Positions 1 through 9,541 of a stretch of 64,000 bases of DNA are shown piece by piece. The stretch is from Nonlabens spongiae (GTDB lineage Bacteria > Bacteroidota > Bacteroidia > Flavobacteriales > Flavobacteriaceae), in the NCBI RefSeq assembly GCF_002117125.1, contig NZ_CP019344.1, positions 248,001 to 312,000 on the forward strand, given 5' to 3'. The notes below the pieces were generated by a model, which was not told the origin of the DNA, searched no databases, and saw only the letters and a program-made list of their open reading frames with translations. Position 1 is the first letter of the stretch; each line of letters opens with the position of its first letter. The position numbers and the translations under genes are program-made.

Positions 1-2094
1 GATACTAGTAGTGAAACGGCATCAATTGAGCGAGTTGCTACAGAAACCATTGAAAAATACAGTGGCGCAACCCTAGGCGACGCTTTGGCAACCGTTGAAG
101 GCGTGAACATTCTCAAAACAGGTAACAGCATTACTAAACCTATTATTCATGGTCTTTTTGGGAGTCGAGTCGCTATAGTAAATAACGGCCTGCGTCAACA
201 AGATCAAGAATGGGGTGTGGAACACGCACCTAACATCGATCTCAATAATGCAGATGACATCCATGTTGTAAAGGGCGCTAGTGCGTTGCGATATGGAGGT
301 GATGCGATAGGAGGAACTATAGTGATCAATCCACGACGAGTCTTATCCAAGGACACGTTAATGGGAAAAGCCATTCTCACCGCGCAGAGCAATGGGCGAG
401 GTGGAACCGCGACTGCGAGCTTTAATAATTTTAATGAATCAGGCTGGTATCAGCAGGGAACGATTACTGCAAAAAGGCTGGGAGACTTTGAATCGCCAGA
501 TTACGTTTTGAGCAATACGGGAAGTGAAACTTATGCTGCAAACTTTACCGCTGGTTTCAAAAAGTTTGAATATGGAATTGAGGCAAACTATTCTTACTAT
601 CGAGCAGGTATAGGGATTCTAAGATCTGCACACATAGGGAACTCGGCTGATCTGGTGCGCAGTATCAATTCTGGAGAACCCTTTGTGATCAGAGATTTTA
701 CTTATGATATAGAAGCTCCCAAACAAGAAGTAGATCACCATGCAATTCAGCTCAAAGCTTTTAAGCGTTTTAGTGATCTAGGAAAACTCAGTCTGGACTA
801 TGGGTTACAGTTCAATAATCGGCTTGAGTTTGATATAAGAAGGGGGGAGCGTAGAGATCTTCCTTCTTTAGATATGGATTTGCTTACTCATAATCTCGCA
901 GCATATCTAGCAATAGATAAATATGATGATCTTACTCTAGAGGTAGGCCTTGACGGAATGTATCAAATCAACACGCCAGATGCTCGTACAGGTGTACGTA
1001 GACTCATACCTGACTATAACTCGTTTAGAATAGGATCATTTACCGCTGCAAAATGGGATTTTTCGAAAAAATGGCTGTTTGAAGCGGGTGTACGTTATGA
1101 TTACTTCGATATCAATGCCCAAAAATTTTACTTCACCTCGAGATGGGAAGAGCTAGGTTATGACCAGCAATTCCCACAATTTGAGGTAAGACAATCTACA
1201 AATCAGATCTATACGGAGCCAGAATTTGATTATAACCTGCTGGCCTTTACTGTAGGCAGTCGATATGAAATGGACGATCATCAAAGTCTCTCGTTTAATC
1301 TTAGCACCGCAAACCGTGCGCCTAACCCTAGTGAGTTGTTCAGCGATGGATTGCATCACGCGCTGGCAACTATTGAGTTGGGGCGATTGGATCTGGAAAA
1401 AGAAGCGTCCTATAAGTTTAATAGTAACTATCAGCTCAATCAGAACGGATTTAAATTAGGTATCAGCCCGCACTTAAACTTAATCCAAAACTACATACAG
1501 CTAGAGCCTCGAGGAGTAGAATTTACCACTAGGGGAAGTTTTCCCGTAGAAAAGTACCGCCAGTCAGATGCCCTTGTTGCCGGTATAGACGTGACCGCTT
1601 CTTATCAATTTGACAAGATCAGAAGCAATAACTCAGAGCAATCGATTACCGGTGTGCAGCCCGCAGCACTACTGAGTTCGAGCTTTTCATACATCTACGG
1701 TCAGGATCGTGATCTCGACCGCCCGTTGATAGATATGCCGCCTGCTCAATTTCAACTCGGGTTGACACTTTACGATGCTTTTTTGAACGACCTCGATTTT
1801 GAGGTGGGTATGAACCACGTTTGGGAACAAAAGCGCATTCCCGACACAGACTTCATGACTGATGTGATAAGGGATGATGGATCCATTGAGACAGTTGAAG
1901 TAAATGTCTCGCAACCTCCAGAAGCCTACACTTTGTTGAATGCTGGTGTGAGTTACGCTTTCGCGAAAGCGAGACTATCACTATCAGTTCAAAATCTCTT
2001 AAACACAAACTACAGAAATTATCTCAATCAGTTGCGCTACTACGCTGAAGATGTGGGGCGCAACGTACAATTACAATTTATCTATAAAATTTAA
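1..2094 (+). CDS. TonB-dependent outer-membrane receptor, 5' end outside window
   Basis: The reading frame is open from base 1, so the N-terminus (signal peptide, TonB box) lies outside the window. The first 110 residues are the end of the plug domain (LGDALATVEGVNI, then VKGASALRYGGDAIGG). The rest is a 22-strand-type barrel of alternating aromatic strands ending in QLQFIYKI with a terminal aromatic/hydrophobic pattern usual for BAM substrates. It should import a chelated metal or other large ligand across the outer membrane; the substrate cannot be read from sequence. A CGCTTTCGCGAAAGCG palindrome near the 3' end is translated as AFAKA. A lipoprotein gene follows after 70 bp and probably shares the transcript. 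Confidence 0.9.
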   Translation, partial: DTSSETASIERVATETIEKYSGATLGDALATVEGVNILKTGNSITKPIIHGLFGSRVAIVNNGLRQQDQEWGVEHAPNIDLNNADDIHVVKGASALRYGGDAIGGTIVINPRRVLSKDTLMGKAILTAQSNGRGGTATASFNNFNESGWYQQGTITAKRLGDFESPDYVLSNTGSETYAANFTAGFKKFEYGIEANYSYYRAGIGILRSAHIGNSADLVRSINSGEPFVIRDFTYDIEAPKQEVDHHAIQLKAFKRFSDLGKLSLDYGLQFNNRLEFDIRRGERRDLPSLDMDLLTHNLAAYLAIDKYDDLTLEVGLDGMYQINTPDARTGVRRLIPDYNSFRIGSFTAAKWDFSKKWLFEAGVRYDYFDINAQKFYFTSRWEELGYDQQFPQFEVRQSTNQIYTEPEFDYNLLAFTVGSRYEMDDHQSLSFNLSTANRAPNPSELFSDGLHHALATIELGRLDLEKEASYKFNSNYQLNQNGFKLGISPHLNLIQNYIQLEPRGVEFTTRGSFPVEKYRQSDALVAGIDVTASYQFDKIRSNNSEQSITGVQPAALLSSSFSYIYGQDRDLDRPLIDMPPAQFQLGLTLYDAFLNDLDFEVGMNHVWEQKRIPDTDFMTDVIRDDGSIETVEVNVSQPPEAYTLLNAGVSYAFAKARLSLSVQNLLNTNYRNYLNQLRYYAEDVGRNVQLQFIYKI
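1956..1971. repeat. 16-bp palindrome, perfect copy
   Basis: CGCTTTCGCGAAAGCG inside the TonB receptor gene, read as AFAKA near the C-terminus. Confidence 0.9.
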
Positions 2095-2163
2095 ATCTCA
2101 AGTAAAGCAATGGAAACAATAAATCAAAATATCAATTTTAAAACAATCATAAATTTTAAAATT

Positions 2164-2712
2164 ATGAAAACAACAATTAAAGCCTTAAGTCTAGCCGCGA
2201 TGGCACTCATTGTAACGACATCATGTGACGATGATGATCCAGTAGAAATTAACGAAGAGGAAGCTATTACTACGATAACTTGGACACTCACAAATACAGA
2301 TGGTTCAAATGATGTGGTTACATTTTCAAGTATCTCTGCAAATGAAGACGGTTCTAACCCGACGTTAACAGTAAGCGGTCCTCTTAGTGCGGATACTACT
2401 TATGAAGGGGAAATTACATTTTTAAATGACTTTGAAAACGAAAATATCACGCTCGAAATCATGGAAGAAGATGAGGAGCACGAAATTTTTTACTCAACTT
2501 CAATTGCTGAACTTACTATATCGAAGGACGATTTAGATGATAATGGTAACCCGGTAGGTCTGGAAACAACTGTTACAACAGGTGCTGCTGGCACGGGTAC
2601 TATGACTGTGACTTTGAGACATGAACCTATCAAGCCTAACGACGGTACGCTTTCTGGGGCTGGTGGTGAGACCGATGTTGAAGTAATCTTCACTGACGTA
2701 ACTATTCAGTAA
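2164..2712 (+). CDS. Acidic surface/periplasmic lipoprotein next to TonB receptor
   Basis: The start at 2164 (MKTTIKALSLAAM) gives a clean lipoprotein signal with the lipobox cysteine in TTSCDDDD; an upstream ATG at 2110 would only add a polar leader. After the cysteine comes a run of aspartates, which in Bacteroidota often directs lipoproteins to the outer-membrane surface. The rest (about 160 residues) is a beta-rich, Thr/Glu-rich domain with the acidic patch EEDEEHEIFY. Its position right after a TonB receptor suggests a ligand-capturing partner, but I do not recognise the family with certainty. A strong terminator follows. Confidence 0.75.
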   Translation: MKTTIKALSLAAMALIVTTSCDDDDPVEINEEEAITTITWTLTNTDGSNDVVTFSSISANEDGSNPTLTVSGPLSADTTYEGEITFLNDFENENITLEIMEEDEEHEIFYSTSIAELTISKDDLDDNGNPVGLETTVTTGAAGTGTMTVTLRHEPIKPNDGTLSGAGGETDVEVIFTDVTIQ

Positions 2713-2745
2713 GTAGCTGTAAAATTATAGATTTATAGAATAACC

Positions 2746-2777
2746 AAAACGGGAGGCATTTTGCCTCCCGTTTTTTT
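2746..2777. terminator. Bidirectional intrinsic terminator between converging genes
   Basis: Stem AACGGGAGGC / GCCTCCCGTT with a short loop and a T-run on the plus strand and an A-run before it. It separates the plus-strand lipoprotein from the converging minus-strand reductase gene. Confidence 0.85.
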
Positions 2778-4440
2778 ATACCCCTGCTAAGTATTCATGA
2801 ACAAACTTTATAGCCATCGCTCCCTCACCTACGGCGCTTGCAACACGATTCATTGCACCGCTGCGCACATCACCACTTGCGAAAATGCCTGGAGTACTGG
2901 TTTCAAGCAAGTAGGGCTCTCTTTTTAGCTTCCATATTTTCTTATACGACTTATCTAAGGTAACATCACGCCCAGTTTTCAAAAACTTTCGCTCATCCTT
3001 AAGAATATCATCTGTAATCCACTCGGTATGAGGTTTATTGCCTATGAAAATGAATAAGGCTTGAGCTTCCTTTTCAGTATTGGTATCACGATCATTTTTT
3101 TTCAAATAGATTTTTTGAAGTCGGTCATTCTCACCGGTCACAGCTACAATATTTGTCTCGCAAACCAAGTGGATGTTTTTGATTTGATCAATTTGATCAA
3201 TGAGATAACTCGACATACTACTCGATAAATCTGGTTTGCGGATTACGATGTATACATTTTTTGCAAAGTTGCTGAGATATACCGCGCTTTGTCCAGCACT
3301 GTTGCCACCACCTACAATGTAAACTTCGCGGTTTTCACAGGCTCTAGCTTCTGTCATACTACTACCGTAATAAACGCCTGCACCTGTATAGTCCTCGATT
3401 CCATCAGCAGGGAGTTTTCTATAATCCACACCAGTTGTAATGATTACTGAACGGGTTCTGATGCACTCACCACTATCGAGTTCAAGTGATTTGTATCCGT
3501 CTTTTTCTGAAATATTAACTACTTCACGCGGATTCAGAAATTCAATACCAAATCTTTTGGCTTGAGTTATCGCTCGGTGGGTAAGTTCTTGTCCACTCAA
3601 TCCGTTTGGGAAGCCTAAGTAATTTTCAATCCGTGAACTTGTACCTGCCTGACCACCAGGAGCCCTCTTCTCAATAAGTAAGGTTTTGAGCCCCTCGCTG
3701 CCTCCATAAACTGCTGCCGCTAGGCCACTAGGGCCAGCACCTATTATGGCAACATCATAAACCTCTTCTTTTGCGCTCGTGTTTAAACCTAATCTTTGTG
3801 CTAACTCATTTATAGAAGGATTTTTAAGACAAGAACCATCAGGGAATGCTATGACGGGCATGTCACTTGAATTGATTTGATGCAATTCCATAAGTTCTTG
3901 AGCTTCATTACTGGTCTCTGCGTCAAGCCACTTGTAGGGAAACAGATTTCCTGTTAAAAAATCTTTTATCTTGTGTGATGAAGGTGCATACTGAAACCCC
4001 AAAACTTTGATACCATCAAACTCTGGTTGAAAATCTCGTTGCCAAGCATCTAAAAGACCATCCAGCACGGGATAAAGCTTTTCCTCAGGTGGGTTCCATG
4101 GTTTAGTAAGGTAGTAATCTAGATTTACCTCATTAATCGCTTTGATTGCAGCGTCTGTGTCAGAATATGCTGTAAGCAATGCCTTTTTTGAAAACGGGAA
4201 AAGATGTTTTATGCGTTTAAGAAATTCTACTCCCAGCATTTGAGGCATGCGCTGGTCTACTAGAAATAAAGCTACAGTGTCATTCTTTTTCTTCAGTTCC
4301 TCGGCTGCTTCTATTGCCTCCTCAGGATTTTCTGTAGATAGGATTCTATAATCTTTGCGATAATTATTTCTTAGGTCGCGAGTTACCGCTCTGAGAACCT
4401 GAGGATCATCATCCACTGCAAAAATGATAGGTTTTTTCAT
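2776..4440 (-). CDS. Response regulator fused to thioredoxin-reductase-like flavoprotein
   Basis: Three parts are visible in 554 residues. Residues 1-130 are a CheY-like receiver (FAVDDDPQ acidic pair, phospho-acceptor D in LFLVDQRMP, T in LLTAYSD, K in YLTKPW). Residues about 145-220 look like a thioredoxin/glutaredoxin-fold linker (PYKWLDAE, MPVIAFPDG). Residues about 228-554 are an FAD/NAD(P) pyridine nucleotide oxidoreductase (GAGPSGLAAAVYG, GGGNSAGQSAVYLS, FASGDVRSGAM). The redox CxxC of true thioredoxin reductases is replaced by SSMTEA, so it should not reduce thioredoxin in the classical way. The start overlaps the kinase stop by 4 bp (ATGA), so the pair is a translationally coupled two-component system with an enzyme as output. 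Confidence 0.9.
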   Translation of the reverse strand: MKKPIIFAVDDDPQVLRAVTRDLRNNYRKDYRILSTENPEEAIEAAEELKKKNDTVALFLVDQRMPQMLGVEFLKRIKHLFPFSKKALLTAYSDTDAAIKAINEVNLDYYLTKPWNPPEEKLYPVLDGLLDAWQRDFQPEFDGIKVLGFQYAPSSHKIKDFLTGNLFPYKWLDAETSNEAQELMELHQINSSDMPVIAFPDGSCLKNPSINELAQRLGLNTSAKEEVYDVAIIGAGPSGLAAAVYGGSEGLKTLLIEKRAPGGQAGTSSRIENYLGFPNGLSGQELTHRAITQAKRFGIEFLNPREVVNISEKDGYKSLELDSGECIRTRSVIITTGVDYRKLPADGIEDYTGAGVYYGSSMTEARACENREVYIVGGGNSAGQSAVYLSNFAKNVYIVIRKPDLSSSMSSYLIDQIDQIKNIHLVCETNIVAVTGENDRLQKIYLKKNDRDTNTEKEAQALFIFIGNKPHTEWITDDILKDERKFLKTGRDVTLDKSYKKIWKLKREPYLLETSTPGIFASGDVRSGAMNRVASAVGEGAMAIKFVHEYLAGV

Positions 4441-5825
4441 GCTTGTTCAATAGGAAGACACACTTCAAAGCTAGTGCCTGAATTGTTAGATTTTACTTTA
4501 ATATGACCTTGATGCTGATCTATAATTCTCTGAGAAACCTCCAGTCCCATCCCAGTTCCCTCACCTATAGGTTTGGTAGTAAAAAATGGGTCAAATATGC
4601 TATCTATAACATCTTGCGGTATACCATGGCCAGTGTCTCTTATAGTTACATAGATGCTTTTATCAAATCTAGTGGTTACGGTAAGGACTCCGCCATTTTT
4701 CATGGCATCAATAGCGTTATCGATCAAGTTTGTCCAGACTTGATTGATTTCACTTACAAAAAGCGGTACCAGTGGACAATCTTCACAATAATCTTTCTCG
4801 ACCTTGACCTGATTTTTCTTGAGTTTATGCTTGAGCATCACTAGTGTATTGTCGAGACCTTTATGGACATCAGCAGGGGATTTCTCTGGTGAGCGATCCA
4901 TGTGAGTGTATCCTTTTACGCTGTTTACTAGTGTCTCTATGCGCTCGCTGGATTGTTCTATTTCATTGATGAGTTTTTCTGTGGTCAGAACATTTGTGAT
5001 CCAATTTACAACTCCTACAAAATCTTCGTTTCCTATAACTTTATGAACCTTTACCATGGTCTCCACATCCATGCAAAAATCTACGAGAACTTCTGCCAGT
5101 TCATAACCATCTTCTGTTCCGTGAGCTTCTAGATAGTCAGCTAGTTCATCTTCTTTCTCAGTTCTTTCCATTAAACTCAGGTTGTTCTCTGGTCTGTTTT
5201 CAATACGTGAGAAGATCAATTCATTGACGGGATCGATTTGTTCTAAAGTCAGTTTCATGGTCAGGACTTTTTTGAACTTGTCAGGGTACAGAGCGAGATT
5301 TTTCTTGAGTTCCAGGGCACTACGTCTTATAGCACTGGATGGGTTGTTAAGTTCATGTGCCAGACCAGCACTGAGCTTGCCCAGAGCCATCATTTTTTCT
5401 TGCTGTACATTTGATTTGGTAAACTCTCGTACACGGCTGGTCATTTTGTGGACCAGTGCCTCTGTGAGCTCGTAGTGTTTAGTGAGTTCTTTAAAGTGCG
5501 CTTTCGCGAAAGCGAGAATTTTACACTTCTCCACGACTACACCTACACCTATTGCTTGACTCATTCTTGAAAATGGAAGCAGCCCGCCTATACTGCGTGG
5601 CTCCATGAAGGCAATATGGCGATACTGTCCATTTTGCTCCATTTTGAGTTCTACCCGACCCGAGATCATTATAAACATCTGGTCGATTTTGTCGCCTTTC
5701 TCAAATAAATAATCACCTACTTGAAGATGGCTGGTAATGCCCTTGCTGCGCAACCAGTCGAGCTGTTCTTTGGGAACATTTGCTAGCTCAGGGATGAGGT
5801 GGAGTTCTTCTATACTGCAATTCAT
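4437..5825 (-). CDS. Cytosolic sensor histidine kinase with cNMP-binding domain
   Basis: 462 residues without membrane segments. Residues about 10-130 are a cyclic-nucleotide-binding/CAP-type sensor domain (GDYLFEKGDKIDQMFIMISG). Then comes a dimerisation helix with the H-box GLAHELNNP, and an ATPase domain with N-box (TNLIDNAIDAM) and G-boxes (DTGHGIP, GTGMGLEVS). It is the first gene of the pair with the receiver-flavoprotein fusion and is the obvious phosphodonor. A 16-bp palindrome encodes AFAKA at the end of the sensor domain, a position where the family tolerates variation. Confidence 0.9.
   Translation of the reverse strand: MNCSIEELHLIPELANVPKEQLDWLRSKGITSHLQVGDYLFEKGDKIDQMFIMISGRVELKMEQNGQYRHIAFMEPRSIGGLLPFSRMSQAIGVGVVVEKCKILAFAKAHFKELTKHYELTEALVHKMTSRVREFTKSNVQQEKMMALGKLSAGLAHELNNPSSAIRRSALELKKNLALYPDKFKKVLTMKLTLEQIDPVNELIFSRIENRPENNLSLMERTEKEDELADYLEAHGTEDGYELAEVLVDFCMDVETMVKVHKVIGNEDFVGVVNWITNVLTTEKLINEIEQSSERIETLVNSVKGYTHMDRSPEKSPADVHKGLDNTLVMLKHKLKKNQVKVEKDYCEDCPLVPLFVSEINQVWTNLIDNAIDAMKNGGVLTVTTRFDKSIYVTIRDTGHGIPQDVIDSIFDPFFTTKPIGEGTGMGLEVSQRIIDQHQGHIKVKSNNSGTSFEVCLPIEQA
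5499..5514. repeat. 16-bp palindrome, perfect copy
   Basis: CGCTTTCGCGAAAGCG inside the histidine kinase gene, read as LAFAKA. Confidence 0.9.
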
Positions 5826-5863
5826 TGCTTAAAATTACAGAAAATCTAAAAGTATCGCATAAA

Positions 5864-5887
5864 AAAAGCCGCTGGAAAAGCGGCTTT
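5864..5887 (-). terminator. Intrinsic terminator of small lipoprotein gene
   Basis: Stem AAAGCCGC / GCGGCTTT with loop TGGAAAA; on the minus strand it is followed by a T-run, so it ends transcripts from the 43-residue lipoprotein gene and shields the kinase operon. Confidence 0.8.
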
Positions 5888-5907
5888 CTATTTTATGGTG
5901 AACTTAG

Positions 5908-6039
5908 TTAGTCAACGCTATCCTCGATGTCATCTGCAACATCTTCAATCTCATCACCTACTGACTTCTCTTCTCTACAGCTGATCGTCCCAAAAGTAAA
6001 TGTCGCTGCAATTGCTATGATAAAAAGTTTTTTAATCAT
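5908..6039 (-). CDS. Small lipoprotein (43 aa), entericidin-like size
   Basis: A short gene reading MIKKLFIIAIAATFTF, then GTISC as lipobox, then an acidic tail (REEKSVGDEIEDVADD and IEDSVD). The signal peptide, lipidation cysteine and following terminator make it a convincing real gene. The tail would be a charged amphipathic helix of about 20 residues. Tiny lipoproteins of this layout are often stress-induced, and its neighbour is a DUF5670 membrane peptide, but no function can be assigned. Confidence 0.75.
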   Translation of the reverse strand: MIKKLFIIAIAATFTFGTISCREEKSVGDEIEDVADDIEDSVD

Positions 6040-6069
6040 GATTTTTAAATTTAAGGGTTAATGAATTTT

Positions 6070-6288
<219 letters not shown>

Positions 6289-6341
6289 TTAATCACGTGC
6301 GAATTATCTGAATTTTAACTTCTGGAGATGTAAGCTAGGAA

Positions 6342-7895
6342 CTAATACTTCCCTGGATTTTTGATTACATCATTAGCACGGTTTTTATGTCGTTCCAGTT
6401 TATCCTTGTTCATTTTGTTGAGTGTGCTTAACATCATGTTCATGCGCTGGTTATTCTTGAAAAACTCTTGTTTATCGTCGAGAAAATTCCAGTAGAGCGA
6501 GTTAAATGGACAGGCATCTTCCTCTGCATTCTTTTTGCTGACTTTGTATTTACAGCCCTTGCAGTAGTTACTCATTTGATTGATGTAGCTTCCACTGCTT
6601 ACGTACGGCTTTGTTGCGACTATACCACCGTCTGCCCATTGCGACATGCCTCGTGTATTTGTAATCTCGACCCATTCAATGGCATCGATATAAACACCTA
6701 GATACCAGTCGCAGACCTGATCAGGATGGGTTTGGGTAAGCAGGGCATAGTTACCGGTAATCATGAGTCGCTGTATGTGGTGGGCATAGGCATTGTCCAG
6801 CGAATTATTAATCGAGTGTTTTAAACAGTTCATATCTGTTTCTCCAGTCCAGTAAAATTCGGGCAAGTCGTATTGATTGTCTAGCTTATTGCAGCGGGCA
6901 TAGCTGGGCATTTCCTTCCAGTACACACCACGCATGAACTCACGCCATCCTAAGATTTGACGCACAAAACCTTCTACTTGAGAGATATCGATCTTGCGAT
7001 TGTCTTCTCGCCATTTATCCACCACTTTATCAATGACTTCCCTTGGGTGCAACATTTTTGAATTCAGCGCAAAGCTCACCCTAGAATGATAGAGGTATTC
7101 CTCATCAGTATGCATGGCATCTTGATAATCACCAAAATGTACCAGCAGATTATCACAAAAATAGTTGAGCACCTTGAGTGCATCTGCACGTGAGGTAGGC
7201 CAGTTGAAATTGGTTTTATCAATACGGCCAAAAGTCTTCACGCCTTCTTCCTCCAGCATGTCCACGATCTCGCTTACGTCCTTGCGAAATCCTTTTTCTT
7301 TGGGAATATCAGTATCGCCGTTCCACTTATTGCGATTGCTTTTATCGTAATTCCATTTACCGCCTTCTGGTTCTTTGTCACCCTCAATCATGATGTCGTG
7401 CTTCTTGCGCATATCACGGTAGAAATACTCCATGGTCATGCGCTTTTTACCTTCAAAATATTTCTCGACATCCTTCCTCTTAGTAAAAAAATGCTCCGTG
7501 TCGTAACCTTCCCATTCTATGTCCAGTGATTTACAAAATTCTTTGAGTTGTTGATCTAGACGGTATTCATCGGGTGCGAGGTATTCAAATTTCTCGATAT
7601 CGTGTTTCTTGATGAGCTGCTTTAAGTTTTTAGTGAGATCGTGAGTGTTCTCGCTTTCGCGAAAGCGGTAATACTCCACCTGCATCCCTTTATCTTCAAG
7701 CCATTCAGCAAACTCACGCATTGCCTGGAAAAATGCGACGACCTTCTGAATATGGTGCTTTACATAATCCGTTTCCTGGCGCATCTCGGCCATGTGATAA
7801 ATGATGTGGTCTTGATCACCTTTGAACCAACTGTGCTTGTGGTTGAGTTGATCGCCTAAAATGAATCTAAGAGTTTTGGGTTTTTTACCTGCCAT
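6342..7895 (-). CDS. Iron-sulfur cryptochrome/photolyase-related protein (PhrB/CryB type)
   Basis: 517 residues with an N-terminal Rossmann antenna domain (LRFILGDQLNHKHSWF) and a C-terminal FAD-binding helical domain (GFVRQILGWREFMRGVYW, NYALLTQTHPDQV). Cysteines CKGCKY and DACPF near the C-terminus fit the [4Fe-4S] cluster of FeS-BCP bacterial (6-4) photolyases. It should bind FAD and a lumazine-type antenna and repair (6-4) photoproducts in blue light. A 16-bp palindrome encodes RFRESE in the antenna domain, in a different frame from most other copies. Confidence 0.9.
   Translation of the reverse strand: MAGKKPKTLRFILGDQLNHKHSWFKGDQDHIIYHMAEMRQETDYVKHHIQKVVAFFQAMREFAEWLEDKGMQVEYYRFRESENTHDLTKNLKQLIKKHDIEKFEYLAPDEYRLDQQLKEFCKSLDIEWEGYDTEHFFTKRKDVEKYFEGKKRMTMEYFYRDMRKKHDIMIEGDKEPEGGKWNYDKSNRNKWNGDTDIPKEKGFRKDVSEIVDMLEEEGVKTFGRIDKTNFNWPTSRADALKVLNYFCDNLLVHFGDYQDAMHTDEEYLYHSRVSFALNSKMLHPREVIDKVVDKWREDNRKIDISQVEGFVRQILGWREFMRGVYWKEMPSYARCNKLDNQYDLPEFYWTGETDMNCLKHSINNSLDNAYAHHIQRLMITGNYALLTQTHPDQVCDWYLGVYIDAIEWVEITNTRGMSQWADGGIVATKPYVSSGSYINQMSNYCKGCKYKVSKKNAEEDACPFNSLYWNFLDDKQEFFKNNQRMNMMLSTLNKMNKDKLERHKNRANDVIKNPGKY
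7652..7667. repeat. 16-bp palindrome, perfect copy
   Basis: CGCTTTCGCGAAAGCG inside the photolyase-like gene, read as RFRES. Confidence 0.9.
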
Positions 7896-7955
7896 GCTGT
7901 AACAAAATCAATCCATGGACTACTGATATGCTATAGTAGAACAAAGCTTCAAGAT

Positions 7956-8129
7956 ATGGACACCAGGAAAAATTTATCGTTAATCATTTCTTTAATTTAT
8001 GCCTTGTCCTTTATAGGCTATGCGACCTTTACCGATGTAGAAGCCTTTGATATTTTGCTATATTCTATTTTAGGATTTGCAATGTTGAAGCTTTTTCAAA
8101 AGTGCAACATCAAGAAGTGTAAACAATAA
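7956..8129 (+). CDS. Small membrane protein (57 aa)
   Basis: An ORF starting MDTRKNLSLIISLIY and ending KCNIKKCKQ. It has two hydrophobic segments (about residues 8-24 and 30-48) and a basic, cysteine-containing tail. It runs in the same direction as, and 11 bp before, another small membrane protein with a similar basic Cys/Lys tail (FARCKKVK), so the two look like a pair. No family recognised. Confidence 0.55.
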   Translation: MDTRKNLSLIISLIYALSFIGYATFTDVEAFDILLYSILGFAMLKLFQKCNIKKCKQ

Positions 8130-8140
8130 AAATAGCTTTT

Positions 8141-8335
8141 ATGAAAAAACATATTCCCAAAAAATGGCTTTATGCGATAACGGCTCTCTGGCTGATGGTT
8201 TTAGTATCTATGAGTTTCATTTTTGAAGTATCTCAAACCACTTTATTGATGACTTATGTAACGGGACAGGGTTTTGTCATAGCCTTGTGGGTTCCTTACT
8301 GGTCAAAGTTTGCTAGGTGTAAAAAAGTTAAATAA
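8141..8335 (+). CDS. Small two-helix membrane protein (64 aa)
   Basis: MKKHIPKKWLYAITALWLM starts a basic leader followed by two transmembrane helices and the tail KFARCKKVK. It follows the 57-residue membrane protein by 11 bp and ends right before a terminator hairpin. Family and function not recognised. Confidence 0.65.
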   Translation: MKKHIPKKWLYAITALWLMVLVSMSFIFEVSQTTLLMTYVTGQGFVIALWVPYWSKFARCKKVK

Positions 8336-8337
8336 AA

Positions 8338-8366
8338 AATGGCCTGATTTTTTCAATCAGACCATT
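8338..8366. terminator. Probable bidirectional terminator
   Basis: Imperfect stem AATGGCCTGATT / AATCAGACCATT around a T-rich loop, preceded by an A-run, between the converging small membrane gene and ilvE. Confidence 0.6.
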
Positions 8367-8392
8367 AACGTTCTTCAAGCAGATGCTTGATT

Positions 8393-9454
8393 TTATACCT
8401 TTACCCTCCAGCCGTGCTTGTCTTCTACACGATTGTAGTGTATATCTTTAATTGATTCTTTGATATCGCTGGCGTAGCTGTCATTTAATACAGGCAATTC
8501 ATGGGTGTATTCCTCATGTTTAAAACCTTTTATAGGAACAATCACCGCTGCGGTTCCTGTTCCAAATATCTCCTTAAGTTCACCAGACTCTGCGGCTTCT
8601 TTTACCTCTGCGACTGAAATTTTACGTACTTCTACCTCGATACCTTTATCTTGAGCTAACTGGATCACACTTCTACGAGTAACTCCATTAAGGATACGGT
8701 CGTTGTTAGGGGCAGTAAGCAATTTGTCGCCTATACGCACAAAAATGTTCATGGTACCTGCTTCTTCCAGATACTCATGTGAAGCAGCATCAGTCCAAAT
8801 GATTTGCTGATAGCCTTCTTCTAGAGCTAAGTTATTAGGGTAGAAACTAGCCGCATAGTTACCGGCAGCTTTGGCATAACCTATACCACCGTCTGCAGCT
8901 CTGGAGAATTGCGACGCAATGATTACCCTCACATCGCCACGATAATAAGCAAAAGCCGGTGACATTACGACCATAAATTTATACTCTGTAGAAGGAGCAG
9001 CAGCTACACCATTCTCACTGGCGATCATAAAAGGCCTTAAGTACAGCGATAAGCCATCTCCATACCGTACCCATTCACGATCTAGATCCACCAGCTTTTT
9101 AAGCCCATACATAAAGATTTCTTCAGGAACTTCAGGCATTGCAAGCCTCTTTGCACTTTCATTAAATCGCTTCCAGTTGTCTTCAGGTCTGAAAAGAAAA
9201 ACGTTGTCATCTTCATCTCTGAAAGCTTTCATACCTTCAAAGATGGCTTGTCCATAATGAAAAACCTTAGCACTAGGCTCCATCATAATAGGACCGTATG
9301 GCTTAATAACTGGATTTTCCCAATTACCGTTGCGCCAAGTACATTCCAACATGTGGTCTGTAAAGGTTTTACCGAAAGTCAAATTGTCAAAATCTATATT
9401 ACCGATTTTACTTTCTTTGACCTTTTCTACAACGATTTCGTGGGTCTCTGTCAT
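8393..9454 (-). CDS. ilvE: Branched-chain amino-acid aminotransferase
   Basis: 353 residues of PLP fold-type IV. The motif YAKAAGNYAAS carries the lysine that binds PLP, and YLEEAGTMNIFV is the cofactor-phosphate signature of the class. It transfers amino groups between glutamate and leucine, isoleucine or valine in the cytosol, in both synthesis and breakdown. Length and motifs match the larger eukaryote-like BCAT group common in Bacteroidota. It appears monocistronic. Confidence 0.92.
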   Translation of the reverse strand: MTETHEIVVEKVKESKIGNIDFDNLTFGKTFTDHMLECTWRNGNWENPVIKPYGPIMMEPSAKVFHYGQAIFEGMKAFRDEDDNVFLFRPEDNWKRFNESAKRLAMPEVPEEIFMYGLKKLVDLDREWVRYGDGLSLYLRPFMIASENGVAAAPSTEYKFMVVMSPAFAYYRGDVRVIIASQFSRAADGGIGYAKAAGNYAASFYPNNLALEEGYQQIIWTDAASHEYLEEAGTMNIFVRIGDKLLTAPNNDRILNGVTRRSVIQLAQDKGIEVEVRKISVAEVKEAAESGELKEIFGTGTAAVIVPIKGFKHEEYTHELPVLNDSYASDIKESIKDIHYNRVEDKHGWRVKV

Positions 9455-9541
9455 GATTATTTATGATTTTTTGCAAAGATAGTTTAAAAATGAGGATGTA
9501 CTAAATTTTGAAGTTCATAAATTAGCCCCAAATTTTAACAA

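Noticed and set aside
4503..4844. Plus-strand ORF of 113 residues opposite the kinase gene
   Set aside because: Shadow frame of a clear kinase ATPase domain; no own signals.
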